DNA of 64,000 bases from an uncultured Oscillospiraceae bacterium (GTDB taxonomy: Bacteria > Bacillota > Clostridia > Oscillospirales > Oscillospiraceae), in assembly GCA_947588605.1 (NCBI GenBank), contig CANPYK010000008.1:1-64000 (forward strand). The letters are read 5' to 3'. Of the stretch, positions 50,737-59,019 are shown in pieces (position 1 is the stretch's first letter; every line of letters starts with the position of its first letter). Under the pieces are notes generated by a model, which saw only the letters and a list, made by a program, of their open reading frames with translations, was not told the DNA's origin and did no database searches. The translations under genes were made by a program, and so were the position numbers.

Positions 50737-51416
50737 CTTCTCGTCACCTCGTCCCGGATGATCCTGCCGTCCTCGATGGCGATGACCCGGTCGGCCTGGA
50801 GGGCGATGGACTCGTCATGGGTGATGACGATAAGGGTCTGGCCGTAGCGGCGGTTGGAGTATTTGAGGAGGTCCACGATCTCCTGGCTGGCCTTGGAGTC
50901 CAGGTTGCCCGTGGGCTCGTCGGCCAGGACCACCGCCGGGGCGTTCATCAGGGCCCTGCCGATGGAGACGCGCTGCTGCTGGCCGCCGGAGAGCTGGTTG
51001 GGCAGGTGCTTCTCCCGGCCCACGAGGCCCAGGGTGTCCAGGAGCTCCTTTAGCCGCTGTTCGTTGACCTTGCGGCCGTCCATGAGTACCGGGAGGGTGA
51101 TGTTCTCCCGCACGTCCAGGACGGGGATGAGGTTATAAAACTGGTAGATGAGCCCCACCTCCCGCCGGCGGAAGATGGCCAGCTGTTCCTCGTTCTTGGC
51201 GTAGACGTCCTGCCCGTCCATAAAGACCTTCCCGGACGTGGGGGTGTCCACGCCGCCCAGAATGTGCAAGAGGGTGGATTTCCCCGACCCGGAGGGGCCG
51301 ATAATGGCCAGGAACTGGCCCTTCTCCACGGAAAACGAGACCCCGTCCAGCGCGCGCACCTGATTCGTGCCCGTGCCGTAGGTCTTGGTGAGATTCTCGA
51401 CGCGCAAGATCTCCAT
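50733..51416 (-). CDS. MacB/LolD-type ABC ATPase
   Basis: A 227-residue ATPase. The ATG at 51416 is chosen because AAAGGAGGCACACAT precedes it (the frame is open further upstream) and homologues begin [16 protein letters not shown]. Walker [19 protein letters not shown] (about residues 38-46), Q-loop [16 protein letters not shown], signature [19 protein letters not shown], Walker [14 protein letters not shown] and H in VITHDESIA are intact. First gene of the exporter operon. Confidence 0.92.
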   Translation of the reverse strand: MEILRVENLTKTYGTGTNQVRALDGVSFSVEKGQFLAIIGPSGSGKSTLLHILGGVDTPTSGKVFMDGQDVYAKNEEQLAIFRRREVGLIYQFYNLIPVLDVRENITLPVLMDGRKVNEQRLKELLDTLGLVGREKHLPNQLSGGQQQRVSIGRALMNAPAVVLADEPTGNLDSKASQEIVDLLKYSNRRYGQTLIVITHDESIALQADRVIAIEDGRIIRDEVTRR

Positions 51417-51539
51417 ATGTGTGCCTCCTTTTGGCTTGATACGGACATTGTAGCAGGACAAGGTGACGCGGCGGTGACGGGGAGGTGACAAAAATGTCAT
51501 ATAAAGGGGGGAGCGGCGGGGACGGTTCCGTCCCCCGTC

Positions 51540-51690
51540 CCTCGTCTTAGCCTTCCCCGCAGGGCGGGGAAGGTGGCGCCGCAGCGCCGGATGAGGTGGG
51601 AGGTACGTTCATCCACACGGTTGCAATCCTTCGGCTCCCACCTCACCCCTGCCCCTCCCCGCCCTGCGGGGAGGGCTCTTCGTCGGGGGC
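51540..51690. repeat. Module D palindromic repeat between exporter and two-component genes
   Basis: The arrangement is CCTTCCCCGC-AGGGCGGGGAAGG, GGCGCCGCAGCGCCGGATGAGGTGGGAG, a spacer, then TTCGGCTCCCACCTCACCCC and CCCCTCCCCGCC-CTGCGGGGAGGG. The GGATGAGGTGGGAG and CTCCCACCTC parts are complementary, giving a large cruciform. The same arrangement is at about 53876-54010. No gene in 51417-51708 and no clear promoter seen. Confidence 0.75.
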
Positions 51691-51708
51691 GGGTGCGTTT
51701 TCATCTCA

Positions 51709-52716
51709 TCACACCGTTGACCGGTAAAACCTCAGCAAAAACCTTGCCCCGCCGGCCGTGTTTTCGGCTGTGAGGGCGCCGTCGGAGCGGGAGAGGATGG
51801 TGCGGGCGAGGGCGAGGCCGATGCCGGCGGAGTCGGGGGAGGCGTTTTGGCCGCGGTAGAAGCGCTCGAAGATGTGGGGCAGGTCCTCCGGGGCGATGCC
51901 GCCGCCGGTGTCCGTGACGGCAAGCTCGGTGAAAAGCGGCGTCTCCCGGGCGGTGACGGTGACGGACCCGCCGGCGGGGGTGTGCTCCAGGCAGTTTTTC
52001 AGGATGTTGCCCAGGGCCTCGGAAAGCCATGGAAGGTCGCCGGTGACGGCCTCCTCCCCGGAAAAATCGGCGATGAGCTCCACACCCCGGACCTCGAAGG
52101 GGATGAGTAGGGGAGAGGCGGCGGCGCGAAAGAGCTGGGCGGCGGTGAAGGTCGTCCTCTGGAGCTCCACCGTCCCGGCGTCCAGGCGCGAGAGCTTCAA
52201 AAGCGCCGAGACGAGCCACTCCGTGCGCGTCAGCTGCCGCGTCAGGTCCCGCACCAGCTCTGCACGCCGCTCCGGCGTCAGGTCCGGGTCTGCCAGCATG
52301 GCGGCGGCCAGATTCATGCTGGTGAGGGGCGTTTTCAGCTGGTGGGAGATGTCCGCCAGGGAGTCGGCCAGCGTCAGCTTGTCCTTTTTGAGGGCGTCCG
52401 AGCGCTCCCGCAGGGCCACCAGGAGCTTGGCAAGCTCCGATTGGAGGATGGACAGCTCCCCCTCGGAGAAGCGGTCCAGATCAAAGCTCTCCCCGCCGTG
52501 AAGGATCCGGTCCAGCTCGTCAGCCAGCCGCGCCATGGCCCGGTAGCGCCGGCGGGCAAGGAAGCATTGGGCCGTCAGGACGCACGCCGTCAGCGCCAGC
52601 GCCACCGCGCCGGCCTCACGGGAGAGGACAAAGCCCACCAGGGTGAAGGCCGCGCCCAGCAGGAGACTTGCCAGAAGCTCCCGGCGGAAGGCGCGGTTTC
52701 GCAACAGATCCCTCAT
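51709..52716 (-). CDS. Sensor histidine kinase with short membrane sensor
   Basis: A 335-residue kinase starting at 52716, overlapping the regulator stop by 4 bases. Two close hydrophobic helices (about residues 14-31 and 36-53) with almost no extracellular loop indicate intramembrane sensing, as in BceS-type kinases that read the state of an ABC transporter. Phospho-acceptor H125 in ADISHQLKTPLTSM, N box LGNILKNCLEHTPAGG (about 225), G boxes DTGGGIAPEDLPHIFERFYR and SAGIGLALAR. With the neighbouring exporter it forms a plausible antimicrobial-peptide detoxification module. Confidence 0.9.
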   Translation of the reverse strand: MRDLLRNRAFRRELLASLLLGAAFTLVGFVLSREAGAVALALTACVLTAQCFLARRRYRAMARLADELDRILHGGESFDLDRFSEGELSILQSELAKLLVALRERSDALKKDKLTLADSLADISHQLKTPLTSMNLAAAMLADPDLTPERRAELVRDLTRQLTRTEWLVSALLKLSRLDAGTVELQRTTFTAAQLFRAAASPLLIPFEVRGVELIADFSGEEAVTGDLPWLSEALGNILKNCLEHTPAGGSVTVTARETPLFTELAVTDTGGGIAPEDLPHIFERFYRGQNASPDSAGIGLALARTILSRSDGALTAENTAGGARFLLRFYRSTV

Positions 52717-53381
52717 ACGCCCACCTTGTAGCCCAGGCCCCGGACGGTCCGGATGAGCTGGGGGTCGGCGGGGTCGTCCTCGATCTTGTCCCGGAGACGT
52801 TTTATGTAAACCGTCAGCGTGTTGTCGTTGACGAAGTCCCCGGCCGCGTCCCAGATCTCCTCCAGGAGCTTCTGGCGGGTGAGGACCCGGCCCCGGTTGT
52901 TGAGGAAGACCAGCAGGAGCTTGTATTCCAGCGCCGAGAGAAAGAGCTCCCGGCCGTTTTTGGTGACCTGGGCCTTCTCCGTGTCCACCCGCACGGGGCC
53001 GAGCTCGATGACGCTGCCGGTCTTGCCGGCGCGGCGCAGGACGGAGCGAATGCGGCTCACCAGCTCCCGGGGGCGGAAGGGTTTGGCGATGTAGTCGTCC
53101 GCGCCCAGGTCGAGGCCGGTGACAACGGAAAATTCGTCGCCCGAGGCGGTGAGGAAGATGACGGGCAGGTCCGTCTCCCGCTTGATGGCGGAGCACACGG
53201 CAAAGCCGTTGCCGTCGGCAAGGGACACGTCCAGCAGGACCAGATCGAACTCGCCCGGAAGCCGCGCCAGCGCCTCCCTCTGCCCGCTCACCGCCTCCAC
53301 CGCGAACCCCTCCAGCCGCAAAAAGTCCCGGAGGTTGGTGGTAATGGCGGGGTCGTCCTCCACCAGAAGAAGATTTGGCAT
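52713..53381 (-). CDS. OmpR-family response regulator
   Basis: A 222-residue regulator, ATG at 53381 behind AAAAAGGAGGCACC. Receiver domain with acidic residues E8-D9-D10, phospho-acceptor D51 (LVLLDVSLADG) and K near 101 (YIAKPFRPRELV). The winged-helix DNA-binding domain (about 125-222) has FLSALEYKLLLVFLNNRGRVLTRQKLLEEIWDAAGDFVNDNTLTVYIKRLRDKI. First gene of the regulator-kinase pair. Its probable targets are the exporter genes downstream. Confidence 0.93.
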   Translation of the reverse strand: MPNLLLVEDDPAITTNLRDFLRLEGFAVEAVSGQREALARLPGEFDLVLLDVSLADGNGFAVCSAIKRETDLPVIFLTASGDEFSVVTGLDLGADDYIAKPFRPRELVSRIRSVLRRAGKTGSVIELGPVRVDTEKAQVTKNGRELFLSALEYKLLLVFLNNRGRVLTRQKLLEEIWDAAGDFVNDNTLTVYIKRLRDKIEDDPADPQLIRTVRGLGYKVGV

Positions 53382-53439
53382 ATGGGTGCCTCCTTTTTGA
53401 GGGGATGGGGGTATTATAATGCAACGCGCGGGGAATTGC

Positions 53440-54240
53440 AAGCCGGGGGACGAGAGGACGGTTGCGCCGGAGGCGCAATTGATTTAAACGCGCCGCTTGC
53501 GGCGCAACCTTTTTGAGGCTCCCCTTCGTAAGGGGAGCTGTCGAGCGAAGCGAGACTGAGGGATCGAGGGTTGGTCGATAGAGCCCTATCATCCCACGCT
53601 CGCTGTCCCCCTGCCCCCCTCCTACGAGGAGGGGGCGAAAAAGGTTGCGCCGCGTTGCGGCGCGGTTTTGATTTGCCCGCGCGGCGGGGACGGGGGCTCG
53701 AATCCCCCCTGCCCCCTTTGCCCCAAAGGGGGTCAAAAAGGATGCGCCGCTTTGCGGCGCAATTTTTTATAAACGCGGCGCGAAGCGCCGCAACCTTATT
53801 CTCCTTGACCCCTTTTTCGGAAAAAGGGGTGCCGCCGCGGCGGCGGGTATTCGAGCCTTCGTCCCCCGTCCCCCGTCTTGGCCTTCCCCACAAAGTGGGG
53901 AAGGTGGCGCCCGCAGGCGCCGGATGAGGTGGGTGCGTTCATCGCAGCCGCTCAAAGCCCTTCGGCTCCCACCTCACCCCTCCCCCTCCCCGCCCCGCGG
54001 GGAGGGCCCTTAATCGGGGGCAGGTGCGATTATTTGGGCGGTCGGATAGACGGAACCACCCCGGCGCTTCGCGCCACCCCGACCTGGGAGGGGCAAGATT
54101 ACCTGCGCGTTTTTTAGCCCCTCCTACGGAGGGGACAGCCGCGAAGCGGCAGGGGTGGTTTCGTGCGGCGGCGGGGGCGGGTGGGTGGGAATTTAAATAT
54201 GCGGCGAAGGCGCAAACCTTTTCCCGCCGCGCCGCCTCCG
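53440..54240. repeat. Mosaic of intergenic palindromic modules, region 3
   Basis: About 800 bases between the regulator start and tepA without a credible gene. Seen: GGTTGCGCCG-GCGGCGCGG-type hairpins at about 53460-53505, 53640-53670 and 53735-53795; GGCTCCCCTTCGTAAGGGGAGCTGTC plus GAGCGAAGCGAG (53516-53556); CCCCCTCCTACGAGGAGGGGG (about 53613-53636); module D (53876-54010); and an inverted pair GGAACCACCCC (54052-54062) / GGGGTGGTTT (54152-54161) around a GCCCCTCC-TACGGAGGGG hairpin. The regulator promoter must lie near 53390-53440 but I see no clear consensus. Confidence 0.75.
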
Positions 54241-54252
54241 AGGGGCGGGGCG

Positions 54253-54942
54253 TCAGCCTTTCTTCCGTTTCCCGATCTCCTCGTGCAGATACTCCAGCGC
54301 GTCGTGGAGGGTGCCGATGCGGTCGATGAGGCCGGCGGAGACGGCTTCGTCGCCGTAGATGACGGTGCCTACGTCGGCGGCGAGCTCGCCGGTTTTCAGC
54401 ATGAGCTCGGTGAACTTCTCCCGGGTGATGTGAGAATTTTCCGTGACGAAGCGGACGATGCGCTCCTGGATCTTGCCGAAGTAGTTGTAGGTCTGGGGCA
54501 CACCGATGACCACGCCGGTGAGGCGGACGGGGTGGATGGTCATGGCCGCCGAGGGGGCGATCATGCTCATCTTGGCCGCCACGGCCAGGGGCACGCCGAT
54601 GGAGTGGCCGCCGCCTAAAACCAGGGAGACGGTGGGCTTGGACATGCCGGCAATGAGCTCGGCGATGGCAAGGCCGGCCTCCACGTCGCCGCCCTGGGTG
54701 TTGAGCAGGATGAGAAGGCCGTCGATCTCCTCCGATTCCTCGATGGCGGCAAGCTGGGGCATGACGTGCTCATACTTCGTGGCTTTGTTGTCCGCCGGCA
54801 GGAGCTGGTGGCCCTCGATCTGGCCCACGATGGTGAGGCACTGGATGGTCCCGCGATTAGAGCGCACCGTGGAGGAGCCCATGTCCTCGATCTGGTCCTT
54901 CTGGTAGATCTCCTCGGGCTTATGTTCGTTGTTGTCAGGCAT
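54253..54942 (-). CDS. tepA: TepA/ClpP-like protease
   Basis: A 229-residue protein of the ClpP-fold family, cytoplasmic. ILLNTQGGDVEAGLAIAELIAGM (about residues 78-100) and LGGGHSIGVPLAVAA (about 108-122), with the candidate nucleophile serine in GHSIG, are characteristic of TepA (YmfB), described in Bacillus as a ClpP-like protein linked to secretion or spore-protein degradation. An acid/base pair is harder to assign; the HP in AMTIHPVRLTG (about 137) is a candidate. The ribosome binding site (AAGGGGGG) lies in a hairpin, see 54949-54979. Confidence 0.87.
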   Translation of the reverse strand: MPDNNEHKPEEIYQKDQIEDMGSSTVRSNRGTIQCLTIVGQIEGHQLLPADNKATKYEHVMPQLAAIEESEEIDGLLILLNTQGGDVEAGLAIAELIAGMSKPTVSLVLGGGHSIGVPLAVAAKMSMIAPSAAMTIHPVRLTGVVIGVPQTYNYFGKIQERIVRFVTENSHITREKFTELMLKTGELAADVGTVIYGDEAVSAGLIDRIGTLHDALEYLHEEIGKRKKG

Positions 54943-54948
54943 AGAAAT

Positions 54949-54979
54949 CCCCCCTTCGGTCAGTGTGCCCGGAGGGGGG
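54949..54979 (-). promoter_or_regulatory. Hairpin occluding the tepA ribosome binding site
   Basis: CCCCCCTTCGG (54949-54959) pairs with CCGGAGGGGGG (54969-54979) with one G-U pair. On the minus strand the AAGGGGGG Shine-Dalgarno of tepA is the 3' strand of this stem, 6-7 bases before ATG, so translation may be limited or controlled. It could alternatively be the end signal of the upstream aminopeptidase gene, although no T-run follows. Confidence 0.5.
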
Positions 54980-54999
54980 AATTTTTATGCGAGTTTCCG

Positions 55000-56385
55000 T
55001 TATTTGGAGGCGTAGACCGCTTTCATGGCCTTGTAGGTCATGTAGCAGTCGTGCTTGGCCACGATCTCGTAGGGGGCGTGCATGGAGAGGACCGGCACGC
55101 CGGCGTCTACGGTGTCGATGTTGCGGTTGCCCATGTAGCAGGCCACGGTGCCGCCGCCACCCTCGTCGACTTTGCCCAGCTCGGCGTACTGCCAGGTGAC
55201 GCCGTTCTCGGCAAAAATGCCTCTTATTTTGCCCATGACCTCGGCGCTGGCGTCGTTGGAGCCGGATTTGCCGCCGCGGCCGGTGAATTTGGCGATGGCC
55301 ACGCCGTAATTGAGCTTGGAGTTGTTGCGCAGCTCGCTGACCTCCGGCCAGGTGGGGTCGAAGGCGTTGGTCACGTCGGCGCTGACGCAGAAGGAGTTGG
55401 CAAAGCAGTGGGCGAGCTTCACGCCCTGCCCGTCGCAGATGTCGCCCATGAAGCACTCGAAAGCCTGGGAGATCATGCCCGTGACGCCCACGGAGCCGAT
55501 CTCCTCCTTGTCCGCCAGGATGCACACGGCTGTCTTCTCGGGGCCCTCTGTCTCGTAGATGCCCTGGAGCTCGGCGAAGGCGCAGACGCGGTCGTCGTGG
55601 CCGTAGCCGGCGATGAGGGAGCGGTCAAGGCCCGCCTCCCGCACGGGGAAGGCCGGGACGGCCTCGATCTCGGCGGAGAGGAAGTCCTCCTCGGTGATGC
55701 CGTACTTGTCGTGCAGGATCTTCATGACGTTGAGCTTCACCCGGTCCGCGCCGGTGTCGTCCTTCACCGGCAGGGAGCCCAGGATGATGTTGAGCTTCTC
55801 GCCGGGGATGGCCTTGGCCAGGGGCTGTTCGGACTGCTTGGCCGCCAGGTGGGGGAGAAGGTCGGAGACGTAGAGGATGGGGTCGGTCGGGTCCGCGCCG
55901 ATGTTGACGGCGACGGTCTTGCCGTCCTTCAGCGCCACGACGCCGTGGAGCTCCAGGGGGATGGTCACCCACTGGTACTTGCGGATGCCGCCGTAGTAGT
56001 GGGTCTTGAAGTACGCAAGCTCATTTTGCTCGTAGAGGGGGACCTGCTTCAGGTCCAGGCGCGGGGAGTCGATGTGCGCCGCGCAGATGTTGGCGCCGGC
56101 GGCCATGGAGGAGCGGCCCACCACGGCCAGCAGGAGCATCTTGCCCCGGACGGCGCGGTAAATTTTGTCGCCGGCCTTCAGGGGGCGGGGGGCGTCGTAG
56201 GCGGTGAAGCCGTGCTCCTCCGCCAGCCTCACGGCCTCGACGACGGCCAGACGCTCGGTCTTGGCCTTCTGGAGAAAGTCCATGTACTTTTGGCAGTACG
56301 CGTCGGAGGCGGCAAGGCCGGCCTCGTCCAAAAGGTCGTGGACGTGCTTTTGCTTGTAGAAAAGTTCATCGCGGAGCTCAGACAT
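55000..56385 (-). CDS. M18-family aminopeptidase
   Basis: A 461-residue zinc aminopeptidase, ATG at 56385 behind AGGAGGTATACAAAAA. Metal-binding and catalytic regions: ICAAHIDSPRLDLK (about residues 95-108), GYGHDDRVCAF (about 255), ADKEEIGSVG (about 285, catalytic E and ligand E), GVPVLSMHAPYEIVAKHD (about 433, last ligand H). This long form with GKSGSNDASAEVMGKIR matches probable M18 aminopeptidase 1 (ApeA-type) of Clostridia. Its start overlaps the coaE stop by 8 bases. Confidence 0.9.
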   Translation of the reverse strand: MSELRDELFYKQKHVHDLLDEAGLAASDAYCQKYMDFLQKAKTERLAVVEAVRLAEEHGFTAYDAPRPLKAGDKIYRAVRGKMLLLAVVGRSSMAAGANICAAHIDSPRLDLKQVPLYEQNELAYFKTHYYGGIRKYQWVTIPLELHGVVALKDGKTVAVNIGADPTDPILYVSDLLPHLAAKQSEQPLAKAIPGEKLNIILGSLPVKDDTGADRVKLNVMKILHDKYGITEEDFLSAEIEAVPAFPVREAGLDRSLIAGYGHDDRVCAFAELQGIYETEGPEKTAVCILADKEEIGSVGVTGMISQAFECFMGDICDGQGVKLAHCFANSFCVSADVTNAFDPTWPEVSELRNNSKLNYGVAIAKFTGRGGKSGSNDASAEVMGKIRGIFAENGVTWQYAELGKVDEGGGGTVACYMGNRNIDTVDAGVPVLSMHAPYEIVAKHDCYMTYKAMKAVYASK

Positions 56386-56974
56386 TTTTTGTATACCTCC
56401 TGAAAAATTCCTGACAGCGCAGGAAAAATTCCTGCCGGTCGGAAAAATCGTTGACAAGCTTATGGGCGCAGCGGCGCTCAAAGTAGGCGTCGTCCCGCTG
56501 GGCGTTGACCCGCGCCTCGGCGTAGCTGCGGTCGATGCCGTCCCGGAGCATGATCCGGCGGATACGCGTCTCCCGGGGGGCGGTGACGAACACCGTGTCG
56601 TCGCAAAGGCCGGAAAGGCCGCTTTCAAAAAGGGCGATGGCGTCGATGGCGGCGAGAAGCGCGCCGCTCTCTTTGGCCCTCTCCAGCCGCCCGTAGAGCT
56701 CGGCGGCTACGCGGGGGTGGGCGATACGGTTGAGGGCGGCAAGCTCGCCGGGGCTTTGGAAGACGGCGGCGGCCAGGGCGCGGCGGTCGAGCCGCCCGTC
56801 CCGGACGGTGCCGGGGAAGCGGCGGCCGATGGCGTCCAAAAGGTCCTCCGAGGTGTCCAGCAGCTCCCCGTAGACCCGGTCGCAGTCGAAGACCACGCCG
56901 CCCAGGGACTCCACGGCCCGGAGGGCGGTGGTTTTGCCCGCGCCGGTGGGGCCGGTGATGCCCACGACCTTCAT
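56378..56974 (-). CDS. coaE: Dephospho-CoA kinase
   Basis: A 198-residue kinase for the last step of coenzyme A synthesis. P-loop GITGPTGAGKTTALRAVE (residues 5-15; the family usually has GGIGSGKS, here PTGAGKT), VFDCDRVYGELL (about 32-43), RIAHPRVAAELYGRL (about 101-115) and FVTAPRETRIRRIMLRDGID (about 148-167) match CoaE. Overlaps tsaC and the aminopeptidase gene on both sides, part of one operon. Confidence 0.92.
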   Translation of the reverse strand: MKVVGITGPTGAGKTTALRAVESLGGVVFDCDRVYGELLDTSEDLLDAIGRRFPGTVRDGRLDRRALAAAVFQSPGELAALNRIAHPRVAAELYGRLERAKESGALLAAIDAIALFESGLSGLCDDTVFVTAPRETRIRRIMLRDGIDRSYAEARVNAQRDDAYFERRCAHKLVNDFSDRQEFFLRCQEFFRRYTKNV

Positions 56975-57594
56975 TCTACCACCGCCCCCAGGAGATTTTC
57001 AATAGTTTCTTTGGGTAAAGCGCCAAGACGGACAAGTTTCGCAAACTTCCCCGTGAGATCCACCACCGTGGAGGGCACCCCGCCGGGGCAGTCGCCCCGG
57101 AGGACGGCGTCGATGCGGCCGTTCATGGCCTCAAAGGCGTCCTCGGCGCGGGTGAGGGAGGGACACCCGGAGAGATTGGCGCTGGTGCCGGTGAGGGGGA
57201 AGGGGAGAAGGCGCAAAAGGGCCAGAACGGCGGGATGGTCCGGGACGCGGATGCCCACGCCCTCGCCCCCGGCGGTGACAACGTCCGGCACGCCGGGGCG
57301 GCGCTTTAAAATGACGGTCAGGGGCCCGGGCCAGAGGACGGCCAGCTTGCGGGCCGCGTCCGTGACATGACAAAACCGCTCCGCCGCCGTAAGGTCCGGG
57401 ACGAAGAGGCTGACGGGCTTCGTCTCCGGCCGGCCCTTGGCGGCGAAAATTTTCCGGACGGCAGGCTCGGAAAGGCCGTTTGCCGCCAGGCCGTACACCG
57501 TCTCCGTAGGGACGGAGGCCACGCCGCCGCGCCGCAGGATGTCCGCGCACCGGTCTATCTCGTCGGGGCCAAGAAACAGCGTCTCCACGGTCAA
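56971..57594 (-). CDS. tsaC: Threonylcarbamoyl-AMP synthase (TsaC/Sua5)
   Basis: A 207-residue enzyme making threonylcarbamoyl-adenylate from Thr, bicarbonate and ATP for t6A37 of tRNA. Conserved YrdC-type motifs: GGVASVPTETVYGLAANGL (residues 19-37), KGRPETKPVSLFV (about 52-64), WPGPLTVILKRRPGVPDVV (about 88-106), VGIRVPDHPAVLALL (about 112) and TGTSANLSGCPS (about 137). It is the short form without the C-terminal Sua5 domain. 4-base overlaps with prfA and coaE. Confidence 0.94.
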   Translation of the reverse strand: MTVETLFLGPDEIDRCADILRRGGVASVPTETVYGLAANGLSEPAVRKIFAAKGRPETKPVSLFVPDLTAAERFCHVTDAARKLAVLWPGPLTVILKRRPGVPDVVTAGGEGVGIRVPDHPAVLALLRLLPFPLTGTSANLSGCPSLTRAEDAFEAMNGRIDAVLRGDCPGGVPSTVVDLTGKFAKLVRLGALPKETIENLLGAVVE

Positions 57595-58655
57595 TCCTCT
57601 CCTTTCAGCCGCTCCGCCTGGTCCTGGGTGATGAGGGCGTCGATGAGCGGGTCCAGGCGCCCCCGGAGGGTGGGCTCCAGGGGGAAGTTTTTCGTCTCCC
57701 CGGTGAGGCGGTGGTCGGTGACCCGGGCCTGGGGGAAGTTGTAGGTGCGGATGCGCTCGGACCGGTCGCCGCTGCCCACCTGGCTTTTCCGCTGGGCGGC
57801 CACGGCGGCGTCCCGCCGGCGGCGTTCGGCGTCGGCCAGGCGGGAGGCCAGGATCTTCATGGCCCGGTCCTTATTTTTATATTGGCTGCGCTCGTCCTGG
57901 CACTCCACCACCGTCCCGGTGGGCAGGTGCGTGATGCGGATGGCGGACTCCGTCTTGTTGACCTTCTGGCCCCCCGCGCCGGTGGAACGGAAGGTGTCGA
58001 TCTGCAGGTCTTTGGGGTCGAGCTCAAACTCCGTCTCCTCCAGCTCCGGCAGGACCGCCACGGTGGCGGCGCTGGTCTGGATGCGCCCGGCGGATTCCGT
58101 CACCGGGACGCGCTGGACACGGTGGACGCCGGACTCGAACTTCAGGCGCGACCAGGCGCCCCGGCCGTCCACCAGGAAGCTTATCTCCTTGATGCCGCCA
58201 AGCTCCGTCTCGTTGATGCCGGCGATCTCCAGCTTCCAGCCCCGCGCCTCGGCGTAGAGGGCGTACATCCGGTAGAGGTCGGCGGCGAAGAGGGCCGATT
58301 CCTCCCCGCCCACACCGCCGCGGATCTCCATGACCACGCCCCGGTCGTCGTTGGGGTCCTTTGGGAGAAGGAGAAGCTTCAGCTCCCGCTCCGTCTCCTC
58401 AAGGCCCTCCCGGGCGGCGTCCAGCTCCTCCCGGGCCATGGGGCCCAGCTCCGGGTCGGAGAGGAGGGCTTTCGCCTCCTCCAGGGCCGCGCCGTGGGCA
58501 CGCCAGCGGCGGTAGGCGTCCGCCAGGGGCTCCAGGTCTTTGAGCTCCCGGGCGGTTTTGGCGTAGAGGGCGGGGTCGGAGTAGACCTCCGGGGTCTCCA
58601 GCTCCCGCCGCAGGGCGGCGGCTTTCGTTTCAAGGTCGGCTAATTGTTCGAACAT
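57591..58655 (-). CDS. prfA: Peptide chain release factor 1
   Basis: A 354-residue translation factor for UAG and UAA stop codons. Stop-codon recognition segment RVPVTESAGRIQTSAATV with P-V-T (about residues 184-186) in place of the usual P-A-T; catalytic G228-G229-Q230 in STGAGGQKVNKTESA; the acidic start of domain 3 (RGGVGGEESALFAADLYRMY) is present. Length normal. It heads the prfA-tsaC-coaE-aminopeptidase operon; no clear promoter was recognised in the 54-base gap to the prophage terminator. Confidence 0.95.
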   Translation of the reverse strand: MFEQLADLETKAAALRRELETPEVYSDPALYAKTARELKDLEPLADAYRRWRAHGAALEEAKALLSDPELGPMAREELDAAREGLEETERELKLLLLPKDPNDDRGVVMEIRGGVGGEESALFAADLYRMYALYAEARGWKLEIAGINETELGGIKEISFLVDGRGAWSRLKFESGVHRVQRVPVTESAGRIQTSAATVAVLPELEETEFELDPKDLQIDTFRSTGAGGQKVNKTESAIRITHLPTGTVVECQDERSQYKNKDRAMKILASRLADAERRRRDAAVAAQRKSQVGSGDRSERIRTYNFPQARVTDHRLTGETKNFPLEPTLRGRLDPLIDALITQDQAERLKGED

Positions 58656-58668
58656 AGAGGCTCCTTTG

Positions 58669-58701
58669 GAAAAAAGGGCGGGCCGCCGGTGGGGCGGCCC
58701 G
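58669..58701 (-). terminator. Terminator behind the ImmA-like gene
   Basis: On the minus strand CGGGCCGCC (58701-58693) pairs with GGCGGCCCG (58687-58679) followed by CCC and six T residues (58675-58670). It separates prophage transcription from prfA. Confidence 0.85.
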
Positions 58702-58709
58702 GTTTTTGG

Positions 58710-59018
58710 TTAGCGGGGCAGTCTGCGGGCCAGCGCGCCCAGGGAGGGAAAGTAGGGGATCGAGGGGGCGGGGGCGGGAGACGGTTTGGGCACGGCTTCG
58801 CCGTCGGCGGCGCGCTCGATACTTTCCACGTCGTCGTCGGAGTAAAAGTGGTCCTGCATAATATGGCGGATCTCGTGCTCCAGACAGGCGCGCTGGGCCG
58901 CCGGGGACAGGCGGCGGCTGATATAGATGTCGAAGGTGCCGTCGTCATTGGGGACGGTGACGCCCCGGACCGTCTCCGGAAAGTCCGCGTAACGCACGAA
59001 CCAGCGGGGCGTCCACAT
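58710..59018 (-). CDS. ImmA/IrrE-like metallopeptidase, small
   Basis: A 102-residue protein with CLEHEIRHIMQDHF (about residues 44-57), an H-E-x2-H zinc motif, preceded by a YADFP segment and beta strands (GTFDIYISRRLSP). The arrangement matches ImmA/IrrE-type peptidases that cleave phage repressors, though it is shorter than usual and has a Pro-rich tail. It is encoded one base after an XRE repressor, the classic repressor/anti-repressor-protease pair of mobile elements (ImmR/ImmA). Likely cleaves the adjacent repressor upon induction. Confidence 0.75.
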   Translation of the reverse strand: MWTPRWFVRYADFPETVRGVTVPNDDGTFDIYISRRLSPAAQRACLEHEIRHIMQDHFYSDDDVESIERAADGEAVPKPSPAPAPSIPYFPSLGALARRLPR

Positions 59019-59019
59019 A

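Noticed and set aside
53381-53736. 675-codon frame joining the sensor kinase to upstream repeat sequence
   Set aside because: Upstream part is out-of-frame translation of the regulator and repeats; the kinase start at 52716 has coupling to the regulator stop.
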